The translations under genes were made by a program, and so were the position numbers. DNA of 64,000 nucleotides from the NCBI GenBank assembly GCA_964017065.1, contig OZ024784.1:3329152-3393151 (forward strand), given 5' to 3'. This document shows positions 11,801-23,064 of this stretch, piece by piece (the first letter of the stretch is position 1; each line of letters opens with the position of its first letter). Under the pieces are notes generated by a model. The model was not told where the DNA came from and did not search any database. It saw nothing but the letters and a program-made list of their open reading frames with translations. The DNA is from Haliclona indistincta. Lineage: Eukaryota > Porifera > Demospongiae > Haplosclerida > Chalinidae.

Positions 11801-14800
11801 CCACAATCTCCTCTTTCTCGTTGTCTCCATCTTGTGAGATACTAGACACTGATCTCTCTCTAGCATTTCTCTCTTCTCTGGTCATCTTCTCCCTCAGGTT
11901 TGTTGTCGATATTCTGGAGTAATCTTCATCGGCAGATGTAGTACCAGAGGAAGGAAGGTAAGAGGATGAAGCATACTGTGTGACTCTATAGTCTCTGCTT
12001 GAGAATACCTAAATAAGACACATAGTGATAGAATGTCTTCTTGCAATGATGAAGAGTAGAAAAAATTCACTGATCCAAATACTAACACATTAGTGTATGA
12101 TCGTGCTACATCTGTGCTATGACAGGAGCCCATCGAGACGACATGCACAAGGGAGCATGCAACTCTGTATACGGCGAAATCCAAACATGGCTGCCCATCC
12201 TATTTTTAGTATATTCCTTATACGGTTATGCACTATAGAACTGTATTACACAGTGAGGGATCGCAGTCTACAGTACAGCAAATACCTTCGTTAGACCGGC
12301 AACGAGACAGCAGGAAAGTCCTAGCTGTAGCAGACAAACTGTGGCGTTGTGAGCGGCAGCGTAAAGTCGATCTACGACTACTTCGGTAATGCAAACGATG
12401 TCGGAGTAAGTGGCGGTAGAAAATGAATACAAATTGCTTTCCACAGTGCGTCTTCGCTTGGGGGACTCTTCGAGCGCCTAGCCTTGCCGTCACATGAACG
12501 TTTCATGCTTACAGTACATACAGTGCGATGTGCACGCCCAGTTTCTCAGGGGTTAACCATGAGTTTAATTCCATAAAGGAAACTACTATTTTAAACTAGT
12601 CAGCCATGTTTGGATTTCGCCGTATACACTAACATGTACGGAGTTACATGCTCCCTCGCCGGCTCGATATGCTCCTGGCTATGATCAATTACCTTTTTAG
12701 ATGGTGGATTGGTTGTTACTTTGATCACTTCTTCGTTAATGTCAACTCCACTACTATTCGATAGTTTGACATAAAATGTTGGTATCTGATTTTGTCCCTT
12801 GGGCTCAACCTGCATGCAACCAACAAGCATAGAAAAAAGTATTGTACAGAGAACCAACCTTTTTCACTAATTCTGCCGTGAGTCTAGAGGTCTTTGTCAG
12901 ATCTGAGTAGCGCCACTTAGACTGAAAGGAGAAAGAAATAGGTTTTTACTACACACACCACTCCTTACCTCTCTCTTCCATACAACATCAGAACTGCAGT
13001 CAGCATTCTCAGCAAAGGAACATTTCCTACACTAAGAGAACATATTATCAAAACACAATCACCGCTGTACCTGAAACGGCAGGTCAAGAAATTCCTTCGG
13101 AAGAGGAGCGATAAAATTCCAATACACTTCCTCAGTGTTGCCATAGTCCAAGTATCTCACTTGCACCTGTATACAAGTAAGTCACAGAGACTGGTTGCTA
13201 GATACTAACCTTTCCTTCATGTCCTCTCCCACACACTACAGCTCGATGCCACAGCTGATCAGCCGAGTAGTACGCACAACAGATTGAGTTAGTCACATAA
13301 TGGTTCTTCTCAGGTGGTTTCTGTTCCATACAAGCACTGCAAAAGATGCAGTTTTATAGCCGAGCTTAAATTCTGCAATCCAACCTCAAGGTCTGTGACA
13401 GTGTTGCGAGTGTTTCCTGCAGAGTAGCATTCACACTAAGCTGATGAGGCATCAACCAGAACTCTCCTCCTGTCTGCAGTCCGCCCATCGGTACACAGTA
13501 ATACTTTCTGCCTAGAGCATACAGTGGTTGAAAAAATAATTATTATGTTAGGAAAAGTTTCTGAGAGAGAAAGCTAAAAGTTATGTATGTACCTGGTACC
13601 CATTCATTCTCATAATACAGAGATAACTGAGAAATGGAGTGTTCAACTAGACGAAAGGTAGGAATGAACCCACACAGTGAGATGTGATTGAGCTCAATGG
13701 AGTCCAACAATGCACTGCTCCTTTCAAACTATGGAAGAAGTCCAGTACAAACAGCAATGACTCAACTACATACCTCTTGTTGTAGTTGAGGAACTAGGGA
13801 TGCTAGCTCAGAATGTGTCATATCAGTAACTTGTGAAGTGTGGCTCAGTACCTGCATCATAATAGACCAGGTATATGAAGGAAAGGTACTCTTACCTTGC
13901 CCGCCTCACTAAAGATACTGTTAAGTTTAATCTCCTGTAATCCAACAGCTAACAGCTGTCGATCACGTGCTGCTGCAAGCTGGTCAGCAAGAAGCTATAG
14001 ACAACAGGAAAGTAATGTAAGAGGCTAGTGTTGCATGGTTACCGATTCTTTTTGAGAAAAAAGCTGACGGACAGCTTCAGCCTTTGAAGCCAGAGTCCCA
14101 CGGAGATGTGCATATCTACAAATACGTGAAATATACTCAACAATAATCGGTTAAGACAAACACAGCCTGCTGCTGTCCCTAAATAACAAATAACTGTCAG
14201 AGAAGATCTACTGTAAAGCTATGTTTAGTCTCACTATACACATCAGTGCAGCATATTATTTGTAATAATTGCAGTGCAATATACATACGTGTCATTGATG
14301 GAATCTCTCATTTTCTGAAAGTCCCTATTTGTGTGTTGTTTTTGTTCGTCGTTCTTCCTGCATTAAAGTGAATAACACCGTACAAACAATACCCACACTC
14401 ACTTTTCAAAACCTTGATGCAGCTTAGCCACAGTAGCACGGAGCTGCATACAAGAACATAACATGTTAACAAAATACCAAATAAGCCACTACTCTCAAGA
14501 TGCTGAGTATAGTAGTACTATGTCACTGACTAACCAAATACAAATACTATACCAATCTCACAGCAACTGAGATGCTTGTGCTTTCAAAGCCTTGTATTCC
14601 TAACCTTATAGTAAACTGAGTGCATGCAATATGGCTGTCACATACTGGCATGTGTAGATCTAACTCCTACGTCTACAATAGTGACATTTCACACAGAGCC
14701 AATGATGACAAGAACCAGCATATTATTAGTGAATGAATTGAGCTAGCAAGGTTTGGATCACGATGCATACAATGACTGACATAGCATGCTATTAGTGAAG

Positions 14801-15231
14801 AATCTTAATTCATGTTAGCACTATGGGCTCTTGATATATTGCACCTCATGTGCTATAGAGGCAGGCTGTAGCAACTCATGTATTCCCAAGATAGAACAAA
14901 CGTGCTCACGGTATGTAGCAGTGGAAAGACCACGTGTTTTTGACCATACTTTCCTAAATGAACTGTGTCAGAGCAAGTACTACACAGCGATGCGGGTGGA
15001 TCTGTGAGACAAAAGTAGCACAGGATAATTTTGAGCAAAGGAGATTTTCACGAGAAGCCACAAACCTTCGCAGTCGGGAGAACATGTACGGCATTCTACC
15101 ACAGCGTCTTGTTCTGAACAGCGCGTACACTTTACTATTTCTTCCTCTGGATTACTTATCTGCTCTTCCTCTAAGCTCGGTCGTCTTGCACCGTCTCCAC
15201 ACGAGCTTTCTTGACGTTCATCGTCGTCCAT
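8849..15231 (-). CDS. Tudor-domain protein with B-box zinc finger and RRM (RNF17/TDRD-like)
   Basis: A multi-exon gene starts at 15231, 63 bases after the ALG14 stop. The N-terminus has a B-box-type zinc finger: C-TRCSEQDAVVEC-RTCS, then LCSTCSDTVHLGKY and a late His. Coiled-coil exons follow (about 14.4-13.8 kb). Two Tudor domains are clear: one near 13.3-13.1 kb with LWHRAVV...VRYLDYGNTEEV, and one near 10.6-10.4 kb with TWYRGRVE...VTFMDYGNSEDV. Between them is a low-complexity acidic region of VEEPSSEHK repeats. The C-terminus has Arg/Ser-rich exons, an RRM-like fold (VIMRRFPLSIKRDEIVAMF, then KAPTYCLTFV) and a tail ending GRGSSRKYKY. Tudor domains of this class bind symmetrically dimethylated arginines in PIWI proteins in germline granules. 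B-box plus Tudor recalls RNF17, but the RRM is not part of RNF17. A split into two genes cannot be excluded. Confidence 0.75.
11200..11575. repeat. 27-base coding minisatellite
   Basis: About a dozen imperfect copies of a 27-base unit (TCTGATGATGGCTCTTCTAC plus TTTGTGC on the plus strand) encode VEEPSSEHK-type nonapeptides on the minus strand within the B-box/Tudor/RRM gene. The unit length is a multiple of three, so copy number can change without frameshift. For the same reason an open frame appears on the opposite strand. Confidence 0.9.
12112..12683. mobile_element. fold-back (TIR) element in an intron
   Basis: Imperfect inverted repeats of about 80 bases lie at 12112-12193 and 12601-12683, around a spacer of about 400 bases. 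The innermost 27 bases of each arm are almost perfectly complementary: ATACGGCGAAATCCAAACAT on the left and its inverse on the right, ending in GGCTG/CAGCC. The outer parts differ by small indels (AGGGAGCATG shared, then CATCGAG/ATCGAG). The element fills most of an intron of the Tudor gene (about 12010-12694). No transposase frame is seen inside. The exact outer ends and target duplication are not resolved. Confidence 0.7.
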
Positions 15232-15293
15232 GTCTTTCTTTCCCGCCACTCCCACGTGACCAATGTGCGTTAAATAGAATACATACTTCAAAT

Positions 15294-15944
15294 TCAAATT
15301 AGTCTACCAATGTACTTTGTCCTGGGATACTTGACTGCTAACCCAGGCCATTGTACTAGGAGTTGGTCTGCAATATAATACAGCAATATAGCAGACAATG
15401 AGAGTCGTTCAACTCTACATATACTCTCAACATAAACTATCTTAACATTCCTAAGGAAGAGAAATCGCATCAAGTAAGCAGTAAGACATACAGGGATACA
15501 TGTCCCTGGTCCATTGCAGATCACTAAATCAGGTCTTGTTGAAGCAACCAAAGGTAAGCACTTTAGAGTAGCCAGCACAGTTGTGAATAAACTGGTAAAA
15601 TAACTCTGACGAACATTCCTTGCTCGAAGTATGTGCCGAATGTCAGGATTAGAATCTTGACTACGCTCAAGCTCAAATTTCTTTACTTTGAGACTGCTCA
15701 TATCGTCGTTACTTGCTATTACGTATACTCTAGGCGTATAACGACAGAGGTCCAACCCAGATAACAGCCTACGCATTTCCATTGAATGCCCACCAGCACC
15801 AACCACTATCAAGGTCTTGCATTGTGAAGTTCTTTTTTCTTTAGCTGGTTGCCCATATTGCAAGACAAGATAAATAAAACGAAGAAGACACAAATTGAAA
15901 AGAACGAATACTGCTGTGAAGATCATCCACGAATCGACTGCCAT
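15294..15944 (-). CDS. ALG14: ALG14, UDP-GlcNAc transferase membrane subunit
   Basis: An intronless frame of 216 residues. ALG14 anchors the catalytic subunit ALG13 to the cytosolic face of the ER, where they add the second GlcNAc to dolichol-PP-GlcNAc in N-glycan assembly. Seen: an N-terminal membrane helix (residues about 8-28), the Gly-rich nucleotide loop VVGAGGHSMEMRRLL, YVIASNDDMS, the family signature PDLVICNGPGTCIPVC, and VYVESICRVERLSLS followed by VQWPGL and YIGRLI at the C-terminus. Length equals that of the human protein (216). Its stop lies 62 bases before the Tudor gene start on the same strand, and its start is 101 bases from divergent PSMB7, so the two probably share a promoter. 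Confidence 0.95.
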   Translation of the reverse strand: MAVDSWMIFTAVFVLFNLCLLRFIYLVLQYGQPAKEKRTSQCKTLIVVGAGGHSMEMRRLLSGLDLCRYTPRVYVIASNDDMSSLKVKKFELERSQDSNPDIRHILRARNVRQSYFTSLFTTVLATLKCLPLVASTRPDLVICNGPGTCIPVCLTAYLMRFLFLRNVKIVYVESICRVERLSLSAILLYYIADQLLVQWPGLAVKYPRTKYIGRLI

Positions 15945-16045
15945 GTTCTTGGGTAGGCTGGGTTGGACGGTTGGGCAGGCATTATTCAGAATTAACTTAA
16001 CCGCACCTCTTGCTCCTGATCTGCACGCGTGTACACTCTCTCAGC

Positions 16046-17441
16046 ATGGCTGTGCCGCAAGCAATGGAATTTCCTCTGGGTGGGTTCTCGTTCGAACTAT
16101 GCAAAAGGTCTCTAGATATATAAAATATTTCAGAAGCTAATAGTACTTTGCTCATAGTCACACACTTAGAGTGATCACGTGATCTTTTTCCACTAGGAAT
16201 GCTCTTTTACAGCAAATGGGAGCAATTCCTCCTAAACCAGTGAAGACTGGGACCACCATTGCCGGAATCGTGTTCAAAGATGGAGTTTTACTGGGAGCTG
16301 ACACCAGAGCAACAGCGGTAACTGATGACACAACAGTAGGGTTTTCAGCTGTGCAATAATTTTATTCTCTTCATTAGGGTACAGTTGTTGCTGATAAGAA
16401 TTGCGCCAAGATCCATTACATTACTAAAAACATCTAGTAAGACTACAATATTAATAAATAATATTCATGTGCATCCTCCTCCTTCTCCCTCTCTTTCTCT
16501 AGTTGTTGTGGTGCTGGTACAGCTGCTGACACAGAGTTCACTACTAACACAATAGCATCTAAACTTGAGCTACACAGACTGTCAACTGGACGTACTGTGA
16601 GTCTTTGTTGCCCATACCCAAGAAATTTTTATCGTATTTTTCCTTATAGCCACGAGTATCTACTGCATGCAGACTATTGAAACAGTACCTCTATAGGTGA
16701 ACAAGTGATAAGATTACTTTTTGTTAATATTTTTACGTGTATAGGTATCAGGGTTATATTGGAGCTTACCTTGTATTGGGAGGCGTGGATTGCACAGGAC
16801 CTCACTTGTTCACTATCCATGCTCATGGAAGCACTGACAAGTTGCCTTATGTATCAATGGGTCTGTCAGCTATTATCTTGTTTATCAGGCAATCGTCTCG
16901 TTTTATGCAGGCTCAGGATCACTTGCTGCTATGGCAACTTTTGAGGCTCGTTTCAAACCAAATATGGAAGTAGGCTTGAGATATAGTGTTGTGTTCATGG
17001 ATCTCTTTTTGCTATAGTTAGAGGATGCTAAGAAACTTGTCAGAGATGCTGTCTGTGGTGGAATATTTAATGATTTGGTTAGTGACTCTCTCAGGCTCAA
17101 GTAACGTCTATTGTCTTACTCAGGGATCTGGTAGTAACGTTGACCTTTGTGTAATCACAGCAAAGGGAGTAGAGTATCTTCGACCTTATGATGAAGCTAA
17201 TGTGAAGGGTCAGAGGTATTGTTATTATATTTCGCATTGTGCATTCTATTATCTTCATCTCTGTCAGAGTTGGAGACTATCCATACAAACGTGGAACTAC
17301 AGGTATGTGATGTTGGGCCGCCACATTATTTGTTTGATGCTTTTTTACTTTACAGCTGTGCTGGAGACGGTGGAAAAGGTTATTGTCAGTGAAACTGTTC
17401 GCATGACTGGCAGTGCAGAAGCAATGGAAGAGGACCAGTAG
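16046..17441 (+). CDS. PSMB7: proteasome subunit beta type-7
   Basis: Eleven short exons (16046-16107, 16197-16317, 16378-16436, 16503-16596, 16650-16696, 16745-16860, 16911-16969, 17018-17077, 17124-17215, 17268-17302, 17356-17441) sum to 276 residues, against 277 in human. This is the beta-2 subunit that provides the trypsin-like activity of the 20S core. The propeptide ends in KTG and the catalytic Thr is about residue 40 ([11 protein letters not shown]); GADTRAT, then [39 protein letters not shown] and [11 protein letters not shown] are all conserved. The C-terminal tail, which wraps the neighbouring subunit, ends in an acidic MEEDQ. Confidence 0.97.
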
Positions 17442-17500
17442 TAGTGTTATTATACATGTAGGAAAATCAGATCTTTGTCATGGGTGTGGTCAAACTGGTA

Positions 17501-17514
17501 CGCGCGCGCGCGCG
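17501..17514. repeat. (CG)n tract upstream of the MPHOSPH9-like gene
   Basis: A run of seven CG dinucleotides following GTA, just before the predicted start of the downstream gene. This is unusual in a moderately AT-rich genome. It may be a Z-DNA-prone or unmethylated promoter segment. Confidence 0.6.
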
Positions 17515-17606
17515 TGGTAATTTTTGCGCGGGAAGTTCTGCGGAAAGAAGTAGCTTTTGGTAAACAAAATTCGAGTGCGGCACCTGTTCTCCTAACTAAC
17601 GGTCAA

Positions 17607-19995
17607 ATGGAATCTCTACACCAGAAACACAGAGAAGAATCTCTTCAGCAACAACGCCTGCATCTCGTCCAACTTCGCCAGCTTCAAGGCATCCTTTTGA
17701 ACGAGTTGGCCACTCAATGTTCAGGAGCAGAAGAACTGGATGAGGAAGTCAAGGCAGAGCTTCTTCAATCCATTGGATTCAATCAGACAGTCGAAGAAGA
17801 GCTGAAGGATTCCGTGCGTACCCCATTACACGAATCTTCAACTTATGAACGAGATAGTGACACAACTCAGTCACTGAGGTCTACACCTGTTAAACCTCCT
17901 GTCAGTAACCACCCACCTTACTCCAGTCTCTCCACTGCGTCAACAGAGTACCTAGAGCTCCCAGTGGGTAGTCACACACCTTTTTGTTCTCCCACTATCA
18001 AGCCCACTTTGTCTTCTCCTAATAAACTTGACAACCTTCAATTAACGACACATAATATGCCTCCTGAAGTGCTTGATAGTTGTAATTCTCACGACAGTCG
18101 TTCTGCACTCATGGAGAAACATGCTAAACACATAGAAGACCTACAGGTATACTATGAGGCACAGCTAAGTGATCTACAGGAGAAGCTGACTTCTCTTCAA
18201 GTAGCTGAAATTTCTCCACGAGGTAGACTGAGCTATTCACCATCAAGAGTACACCACCATAGCAAGTCCAAGCGACGAGAGAGGATGGGAGGAGATTGTC
18301 AGCTAGTGATGAGGGAGAATCGTTTGCTGAAGGAGAAGTGTGCTGGATTAGAACAGCAGATTGAAGACTACCACAAGTAAGGAATCCTCTTTCTTTACTG
18401 TTTTCATTCTCTTGTGTTTAAGGAGCCATCATTCTCTTCAGCAGAGAACTCGTCACTTAGAACAGCAACAGGTAAATCTGATAGACTGTAAATAGCTACT
18501 TTTTACTTTATTTTGAATGAAAGATGAAGCGGGATTCTACTAAGCAGCAAACTTCACATTTACAGAGCAAGCTCTCCTCTGCAACTTCTCAACTGAGAGA
18601 GCAATCTGAACTGATTACTGAGCTACACAGCGAGATAGACTCACTATCTAGTGTGAGTTCATTTTCTACTTATTAATTTTCAGCAATAACTGTCATTTTT
18701 GGACCAGGAATTGGAACAGCTAGGAAACGACAAGGATGAACTAAAAGAGGTGCTTGATCAGGTGGGATATTAGCATGACTCAGTCCCAAGTGACGTTTAT
18801 ATTGTTTGTGAATAGGTGTACAGTGAGTTGGAACCACTACAAGACAACTATCAAAGATCAAAGGTTTGGAATTTTAAAGCAAGTTTTGTGTTTTGATGTC
18901 ATTTTTTAGATGAAGAACAAATATTTAGAAGATCAGTTAGCAGAGAGCCACTCTGAAATAGCGTACCTCAAAGCAACCATTGACCAACAGCAAACTGTCA
19001 TCAAGGAACACATGAAGTAAGGCAGCGATAGTGCCTGTGTAGCTATATTTGCGATCTTTATAGTTACCATCAAGAACTAGAGACCAAGATTCGGAAACTG
19101 ACTCACGCCAACAATAGACTGCATAGTCAGACAACTCACTTTGAATTTGGGTAAGCAGAATATGAGAGATACGGAGAGAAGTGATGTTCGTTTGTTGCAG
19201 CAGATCTCCCAATGTGCCAGATGAAGGCAAAGCAGACTCACCTACCACTCCTCATTATCATCAATCTCCTCATCATTATTATTCTCGCCCAGCCTCGTCT
19301 AACCCCAGCTCAACCTCACCTCATCATCGCTCGTCAAGGCTTAGCAATCATGATCACCACCCGTCTGGTAACAAGAAGCTAACCAGACAGCGATGGATGG
19401 AGTCAAGTGGGCTAGCATATGGATCACCGTATCATTCCAAGGACTATATGGATGACTACGGTAGGAAATTTAACTCGTGATGGTATCGCATTCTCTGTTC
19501 TATTAGCACCAGATGATCAGCAGTTGGCTTCAGAAGTTTCTCCTTTGCCTCCATATAATGCAACAGAAAAATACCAAGACAACCACAGCCCATCGCTGGT
19601 TAGTACAACAAGCATGTAGATAAAGACTAGTGGTTGTTGAGTCACTCAACCTTGCAGACTTTTGAGAAAAGGGTTGAGCAAAGATTGCAAGCTATGTCAG
19701 AGGCTGAGAAAAAACTGGAACAACTTCAGAAAGAAAAGGAAAAAGTAAGAATGCCTGGTCAAGATTAGGAGCACCTTTGACCCTGTTTTTTTCAGCTGGA
19801 GTCTATTGTTCAAAAAGTGACTCCTCCTGGTTACAAGGCAAAGCTACAGAGAGTAAGGCTTACTCATTGATGACATATTATACAGATTTTTCTCTGTTTG
19901 TTTAGAGAGAGGCCGATGAACGTTTGGAGGAGGTTTTGAAGGAAATTGGATCAGTTCGGATGACACTGAGGCTATCTAACTCCTGGAAGAAATAA
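17607..19995 (+). CDS. coiled-coil protein, MPHOSPH9-like
   Basis: At least nine exons. The start at 17607 (MESLHQKHREESLQQQ) is preferred over an in-frame ATG at 17475 because the intervening residues are not protein-like. Helical Gln/Leu segments open the protein, then a Ser/Thr/Pro-rich linker (about residues 75-170) and long coiled coils: MEKHAKHIEDLQVYYEAQL, CQLVMRENRLLKEKCAG, then several heptad exons. A His/Ser-rich segment (about 19.2-19.4 kb) separates them from a C-terminal coil ending ERLEEVLKEIGSVRMTLRL. That tail (R-L-E-x-I-x-x-E-I-x-S-I-R-M-x-L) recalls M-phase phosphoprotein 9, a centriolar/ciliogenesis factor. The stop is only 34 bases from the TMEM19 stop on the other strand. 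Another centrosomal coiled-coil family remains possible. Confidence 0.65.
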
Positions 19996-20029
19996 CTATT
20001 ATTAAACTGTAATTTATAACATTCAAAAA

Positions 20030-21019
20030 TTAATTCATTATTTGTATTAATAACCAAGGCGTAAATAATCCAGTGATTAATGATGATAACAGATTGACTG
20101 CATTGTTACTGAGTATATTCCAACCTGTTATGTGTTGAACATCAGGACCAGGAGAATGGGCTATCTTTCCTGTATTACGATTGAGACCACTGTACTGTAG
20201 AGTTGCTCCTAGTACTGAGTCAACTAATGACCCAAATAGGCCAGCAAACAGGCTCACAGGAATCACGATCCACTCAATGTGTCCCTCCTTGATCAAGAGT
20301 AATGATGTGATGTAATAAACCACTCCAATCAGTGCCCCTCCAGCACCACTTGCTAATAATCCAGGCAGAGATACACCACCATTTGTTCCTCTTGGAACTG
20401 ATCTAAGAGTTGTGACTAAACAAGGGTTTAAGCCAACAGCAGAGCCAATCTCTGATGCCCAGGTGTCTCCACAACAACAAGATATAGAGGCCAGGCACGC
20501 CAAGGAAGACACAGTGTAGAGATTGGGTTCAGAAAATATGAGTGGTTGTTCACCCATACCGATAGAATAGAGATACAGCAATGAGGCAGCACTGGCCACA
20601 GATCCGTTACAGAATACTTGCTTCCAGTCTCTGGTAACTGAAAAAGAATTTTAATTATTACCAGCACTGCATCAATAGCCACTGAATTATAACATACCAC
20701 TTTCTCCATCTGGTTCAAATTTCTGCTTTTCTTTTTTCTTCCACTTGGTCAGGCGAGACCCAGTGATAAAGAACACGATAAGAGAAGAACAGAAACAACC
20801 ATTGGCCAGTGTTAGTATCGTTCCAACTAGCACAGCCAATGCTGCAGCAGTACTATCCAAAGATCGTCTCTTTAGACCGTAAGCAGCTATCAAAAGCGGC
20901 AAGCCAAATGAAACAACCCATCTGAAGAAAGACGTGGAACCTCTGCCAGTGAGTACAATCCACAGTGTGATTGTTCCAATGAGAGAGGCTGTAAGAAACA
21001 TTGACAATGGAGCCGCCAT
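20030..21019 (-). CDS. TMEM19: TMEM19, DUF92-family membrane protein
   Basis: Two exons (21019-20698 and 20637-20030) give 309 residues with about six to eight membrane helices. The DUF92 signatures CCCGDTWASEIGSAVG, VPRGTNGGVSLPGLL, FAGLFGSLVDSVLGATLQYSG and NNAVNLLSSLI are all present and in the usual order. The related archaeal/plant family includes phytyl-phosphate and CTP-dependent kinases, but the animal protein's role is not established. The start is 100 bases from the start of divergent CFAP157. Confidence 0.93.
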
Positions 21020-21119
21020 TGTAGTAGTGCGCTCTAATACGAATAATGAACGAGCCCCGCCTTTCTTTGTCACTTGGTTGCTATGGTAATTGTACCAGTG
21101 CAGCAAGCAGAGATCGGTC

Positions 21120-22688
21120 ATGCCGCCGAAGAAGAAAGGAAAAGGCAAGGGAAAGGGGAAAGGAAAAAAGGACAAAGGAGCGAAAGCTCCACCTCCTCCT
21201 AAACCTATTGAGGATCCAATAGATGATTCTACAAGAGAGTTCTACTTGATACAAATTCGTGACCTGGAAGGACGGCTTGTTCGCTACCAAGCAAAATGTG
21301 ACAAGCTACAAGCGAGCAATGACGAAATGGAAAAACAACTACAACAACAGCTGGAGGATCAAGAGTCAATTATGACGCTCCTAAAGAAGAAAATCCAGGA
21401 CCAAAGTTCACAATATTTGGAACTAGAGGACGCCATGGCTGCCCTAAGAGAAGAAAAAGAGGTTGAGTTAGAGAAGTTGCAGCATGAAATAACATCTGTT
21501 CGTGAAGAGGCACAAGATCGTTACGATATGATAGCAGCAGAGAATGCTATGTTGCGAGGTACACTGGAGTCACTAGAGGAATATCGCAAAAACAAGAAAG
21601 CCTATGATGAGAATCTGCAGCAACTGCAGGATAAAATACAGGAGCAACAGAAAAACTTTGATGAACGCATTTACCGACTTGACAAACAAGCAGTACTTGA
21701 TAAAGACAAGCTAAGAAAAGAGATGGTGACAAAGGTGAATCTAGTCGCTGCTGAATTCCGCAAAATGTCTGATCTGCAAATGGCTGACACCACCAAACGA
21801 GCAATCCAGGAGAACGTTACTGTTAACCTACAGTTGCAGAAAATGTCGGACAAGACAACAGAACTGGTGAAAGAGAATGAAAGACTGTCTATAAGAGAGA
21901 AAGACTTGATGAGGCAGTTGGAGATTACAGAGACCACTGAGAGAGAGATGACACGAAAGAACATCAGTAATCAAAAGGTGAGAAGACCCTACTTGGTTGC
22001 ACAATCATTTAGCGTCTCTTGCAGGTTATGCTAATGCTAACAGACAAGACCAAAGAACTAGATGCTCAGCTGTCTGAGGCATCATGGTACAAAGAACAGT
22101 ACAAGGAGATGGAGGAGAAGCTGTTTCTAGTTGAATGCCAGGCTCAGTCGTCTTCATCTGATGCTCAGGTATATCAAAACTGAGCAAAATTGTATGCATC
22201 TCTTATTTACACAGAGGAAGGTTGCTGAGTCAGCTGATCTGAGTTCCCAGCTGGAACAAGTCAAGAGAGATTTCACTATAGCAATGAATGAACTGCACAG
22301 ACTTCAGATGCTGCTTAAAAATGCATCACAAGCAATCCGTACTGCCTTACAGGTACATTGTATTAGTTACTGCTGCAGAAAAACCCACCATGTTTGCATT
22401 GCACAGCCCCGATGTCACGGCGTACAAGCAGACAGTAGTCCTGTTCGAAGAGGCCTACTGAATACTCTCCTCACTCTAATGGATAATGGCGACGATCAGT
22501 CATCTATCATTAGGTAAACAAACAATGTCACTACTTCTGCTTAACAATCTTTTTGTCTCAGTTCTACCTATAAACCAGGAGACTTTGGTTTAGTACCCAC
22601 AGTAGCAAGAGGAGGAATAAGAGAAAAGCCTCGACTACCACCTGTTACTAGAACTGAGCTTCCTCCAATACAAACAAATTTTAATTAA
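21120..22688 (+). CDS. CFAP157: cilia- and flagella-associated protein 157
   Basis: Five exons (21120-21977, 22025-22168, 22215-22352, 22407-22513, 22562-22688), 457 residues. The start is MPPKKKGKGKGKG, a basic tail typical of the family. Most of the protein is coiled coil. Diagnostic stretches are EFYLIQIRDLEGRLVRYQAK near the N-terminus, RLDKQAVLDKDKLRKEMVTK, VNLVAAEFRKMSDLQMADTT, and MLMLTDKTKELDAQLSEA. The C-terminus holds the short PGDFGLVP motif found near the end of vertebrate CFAP157. The protein acts in the cilium/basal body and is needed for sperm flagella in mouse. Its last coding segment is partly duplicated downstream, at about 22917-23060. Confidence 0.93.
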
Positions 22689-23064
22689 AATTCACTGCCT
22701 ACATGTAAAAATAAAATCTGTTCTTTAGTTATTAATTATGACAAGCGGCAATGACTGGACGAAACACCACAAGCGCAATGACTGGATTTTATTCATCACA
22801 CACAAGTACCATTAGATGATTGGATAAACTGACCTACAGTATAACAAATGAAAACTAAAAATAATAATTATTATTTATTTTTGCAACTTTGAGTCTTTAT
22901 TTCATGCGAGACATCCCAAGAGAAGCCTCAGCTGTCACCTGCTACTAGAACTAGCCTTTTCCACAACAAAAAATAATTCACATAAAAGAAATACAAAAGC
23001 TAGAAAAATGAAGAATTGTATGAACATTACAAGCATAACAACTGGATGGATGAAACATGCGTTA
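22689..23064. repeat. gap containing a degenerate downstream copy of the CFAP157 3' end
   Basis: No gene lies here. Bases about 22917-23060 resemble 22619-22770: both have an AAGCCTC segment, a CACCTGNTACTAGAACT block, an ATTCAC segment and an ACAAGC...AACAACTGGA/GCAATGACTGGA block, offset by about 298 bases. This is an old tandem duplication of the CFAP157 C-terminal codons plus 3' UTR, now without an open frame. Confidence 0.65.

Noticed and set aside
8849..15944. ALG14 and Tudor gene as a polycistronic (trans-spliced) pair, 62 bases apart on the same strand
   Set aside because: Spacing alone is typical of this compact genome; no spliced-leader acceptor pattern specific to the downstream start could be recognised.
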